Source of the DNA: Paraniabella ginsengisoli
Lineage (GTDB): Bacteria > Bacteroidota > Bacteroidia > Chitinophagales > Chitinophagaceae
DNA length: 64,000 nucleotides
NCBI RefSeq assembly: GCF_022513635.1
Contig: NZ_JAKWBL010000002.1
Span: 124,001 to 188,000, forward strand
Direction: 5' to 3'
Both the position numbers and the translations under genes were made by a program. A model generated the notes under the pieces. That model was not told the DNA's origin and did not search any database. It saw nothing but the letters and a program-made list of their open reading frames with translations. Each line of letters opens with the position of its first letter. Position 1 is the first letter of the stretch. This document shows positions 38,134 through 47,452 of this stretch, in pieces.

Positions 38134-39006
38134 TTAACGTTCCTTTTCGTAAGGAAAGATTGCCTTGTAGCCCCCTGAATGAATGAGCAATAATTCACTT
38201 CCTGTTTTAATTTGACCCGTTGTAATCAACTCTTGAATGCCATAAAACAGCTTGGCCGTATAAACAAAATCAGTTGGAATACCTGTTTGGTCAAAAAGAT
38301 CATTCATGAACTGTATCAGCTCAGCAGTATATTTCGCATAACCACCAAAATGATAGTTATGATTAATATGCATTTTTTCATTTTTATCTAATAACAAATT
38401 AAGTACTTCAGATTCTAAATTTGTATGATTTTTTAAAGTACTAAAGCCAAGTATTTGTGAAGCTGTTTTTTTGCTGTTTATCAATCCCGCCATCATAGTG
38501 CCTGTACCCACTGCACAGGCAACCAAGTCATATTTATCTTTGTGGTAAGGAATTGTTGCAGCGCCCGCAGCTCCTAACAGGCTGTAGCCGCCTTCGGGAA
38601 TGATATAATAATCTTCACTTTTAAATGTAGCTGGTACATGTTTTTCTTTGTAATCTTCGCGGGATAAAAAAATAAATTGCATGCCAAAAGAGGCAGCTGC
38701 TTGCAATGTATGCGAGTGAATTTTCGGCTCTTCTCCCCGAATAAGTCCGATGCTTTTTATGCCAAAATTTTCACAAGCTGCTGCTGTTGCAACAATGTGG
38801 TTGGAGTATGCACCTCCAAATGTTACAACTGATTTATAACAGCCTTTGCATGCATTTTTTTCTAAATGAAATCGGAGCTTGAACCATTTATTGCCGCTGA
38901 CGATCGGATTTATTTTATCCAACCTTAACACATGCACATTCACTCCATTTTTGGACAAGAATGGAACAGCTTCTGTCATAATTAAATCTTCATCAATTAT
39001 CTTCAT
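38134..39006 (-). CDS. PLP-dependent ACC deaminase / D-cysteine desulfhydrase family
   Basis: 290 aa, the short tryptophan-synthase-beta-like PLP fold. The cofactor lysine is in SGNKWFKLRFHLE, then VTFGGAYSNHIVATAAAC (phosphate and substrate loop) and CAVGTGTMMAGLI (PLP phosphate-binding glycines). The family includes ACC deaminase, which opens aminocyclopropane carboxylate, and D-cysteine desulfhydrase. The two are hard to separate by eye and many bacterial members prefer D-cysteine, so I leave the substrate open. It stands alone. Confidence 0.85.
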   Translation of the reverse strand: MKIIDEDLIMTEAVPFLSKNGVNVHVLRLDKINPIVSGNKWFKLRFHLEKNACKGCYKSVVTFGGAYSNHIVATAAACENFGIKSIGLIRGEEPKIHSHTLQAAASFGMQFIFLSREDYKEKHVPATFKSEDYYIIPEGGYSLLGAAGAATIPYHKDKYDLVACAVGTGTMMAGLINSKKTASQILGFSTLKNHTNLESEVLNLLLDKNEKMHINHNYHFGGYAKYTAELIQFMNDLFDQTGIPTDFVYTAKLFYGIQELITTGQIKTGSELLLIHSGGYKAIFPYEKER

Positions 39007-39199
39007 TACTATTGTACGTGTTGGCTAAATTACCTTATTTTTGAAACCATTTATTTTAAAAATACATTATTGGGCTGTTTAGCTTAATACTTAAAATGGA
39101 ATAATTATTATGAAATAGCTATACGAATGGTTCATACCTAAAAGGATGATTATTTACTAGCTATTCTATGTGACAAATAAAAACAATAAAAATAAACAC

Positions 39200-40099
39200 A
39201 TGAAACCAACACTGGTGATTTTAGCAGCAGGTATGGCGTCTCGCTACGGTAGTATGAAACAGGTTGAATCTTTTGGCCCCAGCGGCGAAACGATTATGGA
39301 CTATTCAGTAGCTGATGCAGTAAAGGCAGGATTTGGTAAAGTTGTTTTTTTGATACGACAGCAGTTCGAAGAAAACTTTCGTAGCCTGTTTGCGTCTAAA
39401 CTTGATGGTAAAGTAGAATATGAGTTTGCATTTCAGGAATTGGACATGTACCTGAATGGAGTTGATATCCCCGCAGAGCGTACCAAACCCTGGGGTACCG
39501 GGCATGCAGTTCTTTGCACTAAAAATGTGGTAAAAACACCATTTGCGGTTATAAATGCAGATGATTTTTACGGGTTTGATGCTTTTAAAAAAGCTGTTGA
39601 GTTTTTAACTACTGATTGTGATGAAAAAACTTATTCTGTAATTGGCTACCCGTTGATGAATACTTTATCCGATCATGGAACGGTTAATCGTGGGGTGTGT
39701 GGGTTAGATGAGAAAGGCAATCTTGCAAGCGTTGTAGAGCGCATTGGTATTGGCTTAGAAGATGATAAAGTGAAAGTAACTGACGGCTTACAGCCGGATG
39801 AATTGTCAAAAGACACAGTCGTATCTATGAACTTTTGGTGTTTTCATCCATCGGTTTACGACCTGTACGAAAAAGATTTTAAGGCATTTATTAAAGAAAG
39901 CATAGCTGTTCCTAAGTCTGAGTTTTTAATTCCAGCAGTGGTTGATAACTTCATTAAAGATGGCGGCGTAGTAAAAGTTATTACTACTTCGGCACAATGG
40001 TTTGGTGTAACTTATAAAGAAGATGCTCCAGCTGTTCAAAAACAGCTAAATGGCTTAATCGAGAAAGGGGAGTATAGTACGAATCTTTGGGGTGCATAA
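39200..40099 (+). CDS. Sugar-phosphate nucleotidyltransferase-like protein
   Basis: 299 aa from MKPTLVILAAGMASRYGSMKQ; the open frame begins earlier at a GTG but the ATG at 39200 places the nucleotide loop at the N-terminus as in the family. LVILAAGMASRYG is the NTP-binding motif, TKPWGTGHAVLC binds the substrate, and FAVINADDFYG holds the metal aspartate. The closing region differs from RmlA and GalU, so the sugar is not assigned. It converges with the SusD gene, with a shared terminator. Confidence 0.82.
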   Translation: MKPTLVILAAGMASRYGSMKQVESFGPSGETIMDYSVADAVKAGFGKVVFLIRQQFEENFRSLFASKLDGKVEYEFAFQELDMYLNGVDIPAERTKPWGTGHAVLCTKNVVKTPFAVINADDFYGFDAFKKAVEFLTTDCDEKTYSVIGYPLMNTLSDHGTVNRGVCGLDEKGNLASVVERIGIGLEDDKVKVTDGLQPDELSKDTVVSMNFWCFHPSVYDLYEKDFKAFIKESIAVPKSEFLIPAVVDNFIKDGGVVKVITTSAQWFGVTYKEDAPAVQKQLNGLIEKGEYSTNLWGA

Positions 40100-40175
40100 G
40101 TGTTTTATTTTGTAAATAAAACAACTCGATTTGTGTCTTAGAATGCTACATTGCGCTTTGACGAAAAATCATAAT

Positions 40176-40208
40176 AAAACGGTTGCCTCGTAAAGAGACA
40201 ACCGTTTT
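40176..40208. terminator. Bidirectional terminator between nucleotidyltransferase and SusD genes
   Basis: AAAACGGTTGCCTC-GTAAA-GAGACAACCGTTTT, 14-base arms with one mismatch, T-rich on both strands. Confidence 0.88.
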
Positions 40209-40229
40209 TAATATCAAGTAAATAACGAA

Positions 40230-41846
40230 TTAATTTTTATCCCACCAAACCTTGGTATTGTCATTATCTTTAGCCGAAACGGCACTATAATTGGCGGCAT
40301 TCGAAGAAGACTCGGAAGTTGGATATTCGTATCTTACAGGGAAACGCGTAACATTCTGTCCCTGGAATATATCTACTGGAAGTTTCAATGCATCCAGCCT
40401 TCTGAACTCTGCGTAGCTTTCATCCATTTCCAGAAAACTGAAATGGATCCATTTTTGTATGGCTAATTGTTCCATAAATTTTGCGCCATTAAATGCATAA
40501 GCAGGCGATGCAATCATAGCAGCTACGGCTGATGCTGAAGGCTGTGCTGTAATTCGACGGCGGGATGTGAGGCTGCTATTAATATAGATGTTATAATAAA
40601 ACTCAACTGAAAGTTTCATGCCATCTTCATAGTATTGTCTTGCCTTAACCATATCAGGAGCCGCGCCTGCAATCCCTTTAAAATAAGCTTCGGCTAAAAG
40701 AAACTGCACATCCGAAGCATTAATTGCAACCCCGCTTAGCAGGTTGCCATTTTGAACAAAAGCAACTGAATCAAACTTGGCTATTCTCGTCAAATCTAAT
40801 CCGGTGCGGGCGTCAAATGATCCGGGTAAACCCTCATAATTAGTATAAGTGCTGGCGCTGGCCTGGCCAGGCACCACATACATTACCAATAGTCTTGGAT
40901 CGGTAGCTGACTTCATCGAGTCTACCATAACTTTAGGAGCATAAAGGTTTGCCTGCCTTTCCCATAAGGCTCTCACGTAAGTCTGTCCGGCGCCGCCTGT
41001 TCCATTGGCATTTGGACCGCTGGTTTGCACTGCATTGTCTGCGTTAGACATGATTAATGGCGCGTTGGACGTAATCAAATCCTGCACTTCCATTTTTGCA
41101 CGCGCCGGATCCGCTTCGGAAATTCGCATGGCGTATCGTAAGCGCAGGGAGTTAGCGAATTTTACCCATTTTGAAAGATTACCCCCAAACAAAATATCCT
41201 GTGCTGGTAAAACTCTATGAGCATCGTATTGAGCAGCTTGAAGCGTGATGGAAGATAAATCTGCTGCAGCTTGTTTTAAATCGGCTAACATAGCATAATA
41301 GATCTCGCTTTGTGGATCGAATTTCGGAGTTAAGTTGGCACCAGTACCGCCAAAAATTATACTTATTCCTGTGAAAGCTTCGCTATACGGCATGTCATCG
41401 TATACGTCGGTTGCCTGTGCGGTGGCATAGGCCTCCAGTATTTTTACAATGGGCAGGTACACCTTATATCCTTCCTGTTCTTCTATTGGAAGCTGGGAGT
41501 AAATATATTCTATACCTTTTAGGTTGTTCATTTTTTGCGTATAATACGCTCCCCATGCTCCTAAGTCAGAACGTATGTTATAATAATCCCCACTTACAGG
41601 ATCGCTGTTAAAAGCCATATTTTGCAACATCGGACCAAATTTACCGATGTGATAAGTATATACATCACCATACGGTACCCTTAAGGTATTATTGATGGCT
41701 GTAGGTAGTACGTATTCAATCTGAACAGATGTAAACGCGTCCGGGTTGGGAAACAAATTATCGAGCTTTTTCTGGCATGAGGCAAATATCATCATTACTG
41801 TGAGCATTGTAATGAGAGGTCGTATTATTAATTGTATCTTTTTCAT
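40230..41846 (-). CDS. SusD/RagB-family outer-membrane lipoprotein (SusD-like 2)
   Basis: 538 aa. Lipobox at Cys24 (MMIFASC). All-helical SusD fold with the SusD_2 type N-terminus (KLDNLFPNPDAFTSVQIEYVLPTAINN) and TPR-like segments (AEAYFKGIAGAAPDMVKAR). It caps the SusC channel on the cell surface and binds the oligomer to be imported. SusC is encoded 90 bases upstream on the same strand. No glycoside hydrolase or peptidase gene accompanies the pair, so the ligand is unknown; SusD_2 pairs can also import peptides. Confidence 0.9.
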   Translation of the reverse strand: MKKIQLIIRPLITMLTVMMIFASCQKKLDNLFPNPDAFTSVQIEYVLPTAINNTLRVPYGDVYTYHIGKFGPMLQNMAFNSDPVSGDYYNIRSDLGAWGAYYTQKMNNLKGIEYIYSQLPIEEQEGYKVYLPIVKILEAYATAQATDVYDDMPYSEAFTGISIIFGGTGANLTPKFDPQSEIYYAMLADLKQAAADLSSITLQAAQYDAHRVLPAQDILFGGNLSKWVKFANSLRLRYAMRISEADPARAKMEVQDLITSNAPLIMSNADNAVQTSGPNANGTGGAGQTYVRALWERQANLYAPKVMVDSMKSATDPRLLVMYVVPGQASASTYTNYEGLPGSFDARTGLDLTRIAKFDSVAFVQNGNLLSGVAINASDVQFLLAEAYFKGIAGAAPDMVKARQYYEDGMKLSVEFYYNIYINSSLTSRRRITAQPSASAVAAMIASPAYAFNGAKFMEQLAIQKWIHFSFLEMDESYAEFRRLDALKLPVDIFQGQNVTRFPVRYEYPTSESSSNAANYSAVSAKDNDNTKVWWDKN

Positions 41847-41936
41847 TCGTAACTGTTTTAATTCGCGGCAACGCCACTGATTTTGTGGAAGAACGCCTTA
41901 TTATATATCTTAGATTGATATTTTGTTAGGGACTGA

Positions 41937-44900
41937 TTATAAATTTGCTTTAATTGAAACTCCAAAATTTCTTGATGATGGGTTAACTGTGTACTCAAAT
42001 GCGGAGTTAATAGAATTAGTACCCATACTATTGGAAGGAGCAATATTGGGGAGGGTTTTATGTAAAAAAGCAAGGTTGCGGCCTATAAAAGAAACTGAAA
42101 GCCCCTGTATGCCAATTCTGGAAACTATATTTTCCGGTAAGGTATAGGTTAGCGCAATTTCTCCCAGTCTTATAAAATTGTTTTTATAAACAGATTCTTC
42201 AGAAGAGGTGCCTCCATAACGGTTAGAATAATAGCTCGCTGCAGAAAGAATTACATCATTTGCAGATCCGTTTTCTTTTACTCCGTCAACAATAATACCA
42301 TCTGTACGAGTTATAAAGCCTGAAGGCGCTGTTTGTCCGGTTTCTAAAAGTATGTTTTTGGTTCCGTCGTTATAATACGTTAATCCACCATACTCGGTAT
42401 TTCTTCCAAATAAGGATTCCTTACCAACACCACTCGATAATAAATAATTGTTTGTGTAAGAAACCATGTGGCCCCCATAAGAATAATCCAGGAGCGCATA
42501 AAGTGAAATTCCACGATATGAAAGTTGGTTACTGATACCTCCATAAAACTTGGGTAAGCCATTTGCAATAAAACTTAATTCAGAATTAAATTTCGGTAAC
42601 CCGTTTGCAGAAACAATGATGTTATTATTTTCATCCTTCGCAATTTTACGCATCCAAATAGTATAAGGTTCACTACCCGGTACAGCTTTGAAAGCCGCTC
42701 CAAATGGGTTGCCTAATAGGCGTTCTTCAAGTCCTGCAGCCAAAGTAAGCACTTTACGCTTGATAGTTGTACCATTTACACCCATGTTCCAAACAATATT
42801 TTGATTGCTTATAATGTCTCCGTCCAGTTGAAATTCAAAACCACGGTTAGATACAGATCCGGAATTTATACGAAAATTTTGAGCAGCACTTGATTGGGCT
42901 ACATTAACTGAATTGAGCAAGTCTTTTCCTTTATTGAAATAGAAGGTCAGGTCAGCATGTATCCTTGAACGAAAAAATGATGCTTCAGTACCAAATTCGG
43001 TAGAGTAGTTTTTCTCTGCTATTACTGAAACCGGCGGGATTGATGTAGGGATACTGCTATTTATGATGGTACTGCCATTGGGTAGTTGGTAGGTTCCATA
43101 ACTAAAACCAGCACTGGCAAAATATCTGCTAGGCACTGAATTACCTACCACTGCCTGCGATGCCCTGAATTTTAGATAAGTAATGGCTTTTGGTAACTGA
43201 AATGCTTCGGATGCAACAAAGCTAAGCCCCACCGAAGGGTAGAAGTAGCTACGGCTATAATCAGGTAATTTAGAAGACCAGTCATTGCGGGCTGTTGCGT
43301 TTAAGTATAAATAATTTTTAAAACTTAATTCACCCGTTCCAACAACGGCATACAAGGCCTCGCCACCTTGAGATCCGCTGGGTGCGTTAGGGGTTCCTTT
43401 ATTATTGCTTAAGCTGAAAACATCACGAAATTTTAATCCGTTGGTGCTTTGTGTTGTAACGTTTCCATATTGGTTGTCGATTGTAGCTCCACCAGAAAGA
43501 GAAAGTTTGAAATCTTCACCAAGTCCATGATTGAAATTTAAAAAGCCTTGTAAATAATTTCGGTAACTGTTACCCTGGCTTACCCGGTACTGGCCTTGTA
43601 AATCGCTTGAAGAAGTCGGATCGGAGTATTGCATCCACTTTTGCTTTGTTTCCGTAACTTCATTATTGCGGGTGGTTCCGGTAATAATATTAAGGCTAAC
43701 AGGTTTCGCTATTTGATAATTTACCCTAACACTAGCATTCAATTGTTCGGCTCTGTTATTAAATCTGTTTTCTCGCTGCCCCCATAATAAAGGAAGTATA
43801 ATATTATCTCTTACGCTACCGTTAACATATTTCCGTAAAGAATCGGATAAATAATATCCCTGAGCACTTTTATAATGATCTTCGTACAAGCTGGTTATTT
43901 CGTTAATCGGCATAGGGAAGTTAGAACCCCTATCTAACCGTTCTGGCGGATTTTGCGTATTAGTAATGGTGTACATTACGGATGCTTCCAGTTTTATTTT
44001 TGGGCTAATCTGGAAATTTGCGCTCAGGTTTGCCGTATTACGACCTTGTTTCATATTAGGTAAGAAACCTTTATAATTAAAGTTGGTCATGGAGAAGCGT
44101 AATCCTCCTTTCTCAAATCCGCTTGAAAGACTTACATTATTGGTATTTGTAAACCCATCATTATACAAATCTTTAAAGTTATCAGGTTGAGCAACCCACG
44201 GCCGAATCTGTCCGTCCCACCACTCAACCATAGTTCCGTCCAGTTCCGGCCCGAAATTTAAGGATGAAGTATTGGATATCCATTTAGGCACACCGTCTGC
44301 ATTAAATGTTGTGAAGTAAGGCAGCGAACCATTCCCAAACTCGGTTTGCCTTTCAGGGAAGTAAGCCAGTTTGTTGACTGTAAAATCAGAACGAACTTCT
44401 ACACCTATTCCTTTACCTGCTTTTCTTTTTTGGTATTGATAATTATAACACCGCCTAAAGCCTGAGAGCCATATAAAGCAGCAGCATTCGCACCTTTCAA
44501 CACGCTTATGCTGGCAATATCTTCTGGATTTATATTGTTAATCAAAGACCCCTTCATTCCGTTGGCAAAGCCCCTGTTGGAGTATCCGTCCTCATCATCA
44601 GTATATGGAACACCATCAAGTATAATTAAAGGTCTTTGAGATCCATCCAGCGTATTTATCCCCCTTAGGTTAATGCGGGTGCCACCCATAGGCCCACCGG
44701 AAGTATTTGATATTTGCAAGCCGGCTACTTTGCCTTGTAGGGCAGAAGCGAGGTTGTCGGTACCTGCTTTGGTAATTTGATCAGCTTTAAGTTCTGTAAT
44801 AGCATAAGACAAAGCCTTTTTTCCTTGCTGATATTAAGCGCTGTAACAACAATCTCGCTTAACTCATCCGTCGATTGCTCTAATATTACCTCTATATCCT

Positions 44901-45171
44901 TCATTCCTGTTACGGATATTTCTTGCTGAACATAGCCAACGCCGGATATCACTAGTACGGCATTGTTATTTACCGCAAGTGAGAAGGCTCCGTCCTGGGA
45001 AGACATTGTAACGTTAGAAGTTCCTTTTTCTGTAATGGTGATATTAGAAATCGGCGCCCCCGAATTGTTCTTAATTACACCCGAAGCCGTACTGGATGTT
45101 TGAGCGTACACAGTCTGGACGCTATAAAAAAGAATTAATAGCGGCAAAAGCAATAGTTTGAAAGATCTCAT
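41937..45171 (-). CDS. SusC/RagA-family TonB-linked outer-membrane transporter, two frameshifts
   Basis: The repaired product is about 1078 aa. A signal peptide (ending VYAQT), then a CarboxypepD_reg-like domain (~25-100; ASGVIKNNSGAPISNITI, VTMSSQDGAFSLAV), plug (ATALNISKEKK, DQITKAGTDNLASALQGKV, GTRINLRGINT) and barrel ending VNPSSRNFGVSIKANL. Breaks: 6-T run 44817-44822, where adding one base gives ISKEKKALSYAITELK, and 6-T run 44426-44431, where one base gives NTKKRKAGKGIGVEV. No STN domain is present, so signalling to an anti-sigma factor by that route is unlikely, although an ECF gene lies just upstream. Confidence 0.9.
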
Positions 45172-45286
45172 TTTTTTCGAAAGTTTTTAAAATTATTAAT
45201 AAGATTAAAAATAATGTTAAAAGTCAATCGCAAGTATTGATTATGCAATGGATAATATGGATTATCCTATGTTTTTTTATGCACAT

Positions 45287-45315
45287 AAAAAAGCGCTACA
45301 CAAACGGTAGCGCTT
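45287..45315 (-). terminator. Terminator after the membrane-protease gene
   Basis: On the minus strand: AAGCGCTAC-CGTTTGT-GTAGCGCTT followed by T residues. It separates the protease from SusC downstream. Confidence 0.85.
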
Positions 45316-45338
45316 ATCCGGTTTTGGCTTTAGTCGCC

Positions 45339-46471
45339 TCAGTTCACTTTCACCATATAGATATAGTCTTCTATTTTCTTTGTTTGCTGTGGCCTTTTCA
45401 AGCCAGTAAGCGAACTCCTGGTGTTCAGTTTAATATCTTTTAAAGCGGCGTCTCCGCCTTTTTTAACTTTTAAATCATTTAACGCATTAAAGATACTTCG
45501 GCTTTGTACAGCGAAAGCCACACCTTCAGCATCTTTCTGTCTTGCATTTAAAATGCCAATAACTTCTCCGTCGCTATTTAAAACAGGGCTTCCGCTATTA
45601 CCTCTGTCGGCACGTATATCTATCTGGCAGCTCATTGTATCTCCATTATAGCCGGTTTTAGAACTCAAATAACCCTGACCATATACGATCTCTTCTCTTG
45701 GATAACCCAAGGTAAATATAGGCTCAGCAAGATCGCTTGTTTTCTTTGTGAAACTATAAGGTGTGCCGGGCAAAGGCTTAAAATCAGGATCATCTATTTT
45801 AACAATGGCTATATCGGTTTCAGCGTTGCTGTATACCACTCTTGCAATGAATTCTTTTCCATCAATATTTTGAACGGCTACATTTTGAGCCTCAGCAACT
45901 ACATGGTTGTTTGTAACTAAATAGCCTTTCCCATCAATTAAAAAGCCAGTGCCACTATTTGTATAAGGAATTTCTGGTGTAGTTATAGATACACCATTTT
46001 GTTTAAGATTTTTTATTTCCCTATCCTGAATTCTTGATTTCTGAGCAAGTGTATTAATATCTTTTTCAGTATTTCAAACTGATTTGTAGGGGCTTTTGGT
46101 GTTACGGATCCGACAATTCCGCTAACAATGAGGGCTGTGATGCCTGCGATGGATGCTGCAATGGCCGCAGTCTTTTTAAATTTATTAAATATATAAAGAA
46201 CCCGGCCGCCTTTAGGTTTTTCCGCATCAATCTTTCCTTGTGCTGAAAGACTATGATGAACTTCATTTAACGAAGTCTGGAATTTTTGCCATTGGTTGAA
46301 ACGGTTCATTTTTTGAACAAACAAAGTATGTTCAACCACCATTTGATCTACTTCACTATCTGCCTTGCGTAAATTTTCAAAATGAAGCCGCTCGTCAGGA
46401 TTCATATCACCCATTATATACCGTTCAACGGCATCTAACAGTATAATATTATTTTGTTGATCATTCATCAC
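45339..46471 (-). CDS. Anti-sigma-like membrane anchor fused to a trypsin-like serine protease, one frameshift
   Basis: The repaired product is about 377 aa. Residues ~1-60 (LLDAVERYIMGDMNPDERLHFENL) look like a FecR/RskA-type anti-sigma N-terminus. One membrane segment lies at ~105-125 (AAIAASIAGITALIVSGIVG), then a coiled stretch, then an S1/HtrA-like protease domain. The catalytic triad is visible: His in LVTNNHVV, Asp in ETDIAIVK and Ser in GNSGSPV. The His-bearing part falls in the gap between two frames; one added base at the 5-T run 46062-46066 reads EILKKDINTLAQ on into it. No PDZ domain is seen. It overlaps the ECF sigma gene by four bases, so they are translationally coupled and probably form a control pair. 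Confidence 0.82.
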
Positions 46472-47046
46472 TTAATCGGATTTTTATATTGAGAAAAGAA
46501 TATTTTCTTTAAACGCATCAGGCACTTGTATTTCTGAGTTTTTGCATTTTCGGCATTTGTATAACCAAAACTTTCTGCAATTTCCTGCATACTGTTATTC
46601 TTAAAATAAAACGACTCCAGCAAACTTTTACAAGGTTCTCCTAAATTGTTGATAGCTGTATGCATCATATCAAATTCTGCATCTTTCTGTTCATGTTCTA
46701 CAACATCATCTTCAACAGTTATCTGTGTTTCGTTGGTATCATCAAAATCGATATTGCGCCTGTTGCTCTGATTCAGTTTCTTTAACCAAAGCCTTCTGGC
46801 TACAGAGTAGAGATAGGTACGTATCTGGCAATTTAATTCAAAACTTCCCGAACGTGCTTTATCAAATAAAACCATCATCGCTTCCTGAAAAATATCTTTG
46901 GCATCGTCAATGGTTCCATTATTATTCACTACCAGTGATTGAACCAGGTTATAATTCTGGCTATAGATCACTTCAACCGATTTTTTGTCGTTACGAGCTA
47001 ATCCTTTCAATAAACTTAATTCCTGTTCTAATGTAGAATCTTTCAA
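46468..47046 (-). CDS. ECF-type RNA polymerase sigma factor
   Basis: 192 aa. Region 2 at ~25-95 (DAKDIFQEAMMVLFDKAR, QIRTYLYSVARRLWLKKL) and region 4 at ~130-190 (LGEPCKSLLESFYFKN, MQEIAESFGYTNAENAK, KCLMRLKKIFF). No extra C-terminal domain. Its stop overlaps the start of the membrane protease gene, which supplies the expected anti-sigma partner. A regulon cannot be read from the window; the SusCD genes lie downstream on the same strand but behind a terminator. Confidence 0.92.
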   Translation of the reverse strand: MKDSTLEQELSLLKGLARNDKKSVEVIYSQNYNLVQSLVVNNNGTIDDAKDIFQEAMMVLFDKARSGSFELNCQIRTYLYSVARRLWLKKLNQSNRRNIDFDDTNETQITVEDDVVEHEQKDAEFDMMHTAINNLGEPCKSLLESFYFKNNSMQEIAESFGYTNAENAKTQKYKCLMRLKKIFFSQYKNPIK

Positions 47047-47175
47047 CCTATGATATTTTAATACTAATTTTTAAAAATAGTAACCCTTTCTCAGTCAGAA
47101 AAAAATATTTATTTCTAAGGGTTACTATTTACTGGAAATGGTATTAACTATTTTAACCCCTAAACCTCAAAATTT

Positions 47176-47388
47176 ATGAAAAAGTTATTCTTTTTATTGG
47201 CAATCAGTTCTTTAGGCTTTGTAGCTTGTAATAATGCAGCAGATGGAGACAGCACTGAAGATACAACTTTGGTGACTACGGATAGTTCAGCTATTGATCC
47301 CACTTTAGGGAATCCTCCTGTTAACCCTACCGATACGATGGTTAACCTGGATACAACTACCACTCCAACTGATACGACTGTTCGTTAA
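47176..47388 (+). CDS. Small Thr/Asp-rich lipoprotein
   Basis: 70 aa. Lipobox with Cys18 (LGFVACNN), followed by an acidic, threonine-rich tail (STEDTTLVTTDSS, NLDTTTTPTDTTVR). No domain. It is divergent from the ECF sigma gene with 129 bases between, so shared regulation is possible. A terminator follows. Confidence 0.65.
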   Translation: MKKLFFLLAISSLGFVACNNAADGDSTEDTTLVTTDSSAIDPTLGNPPVNPTDTMVNLDTTTTPTDTTVR

Positions 47389-47420
47389 TAACAGATTTTA
47401 TTCGGCAAGCAATATAGAGG

Positions 47421-47449
47421 GCCATTCTGGAAACGGAATGGCTTTTTTT
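47421..47449 (+). terminator. Terminator after the small lipoprotein
   Basis: GCCATTC-TGGAAACG-GAATGGC followed by seven T. It lies just before the stop of the convergent cytochrome gene. Confidence 0.85.
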
Positions 47450-47452
47450 ATT

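Noticed and set aside
46468-46471. ECF sigma gene in one operon with SusC/SusD
   Set aside because: A good terminator at 45287-45315 separates the protease gene from SusC, so co-transcription is not supported.
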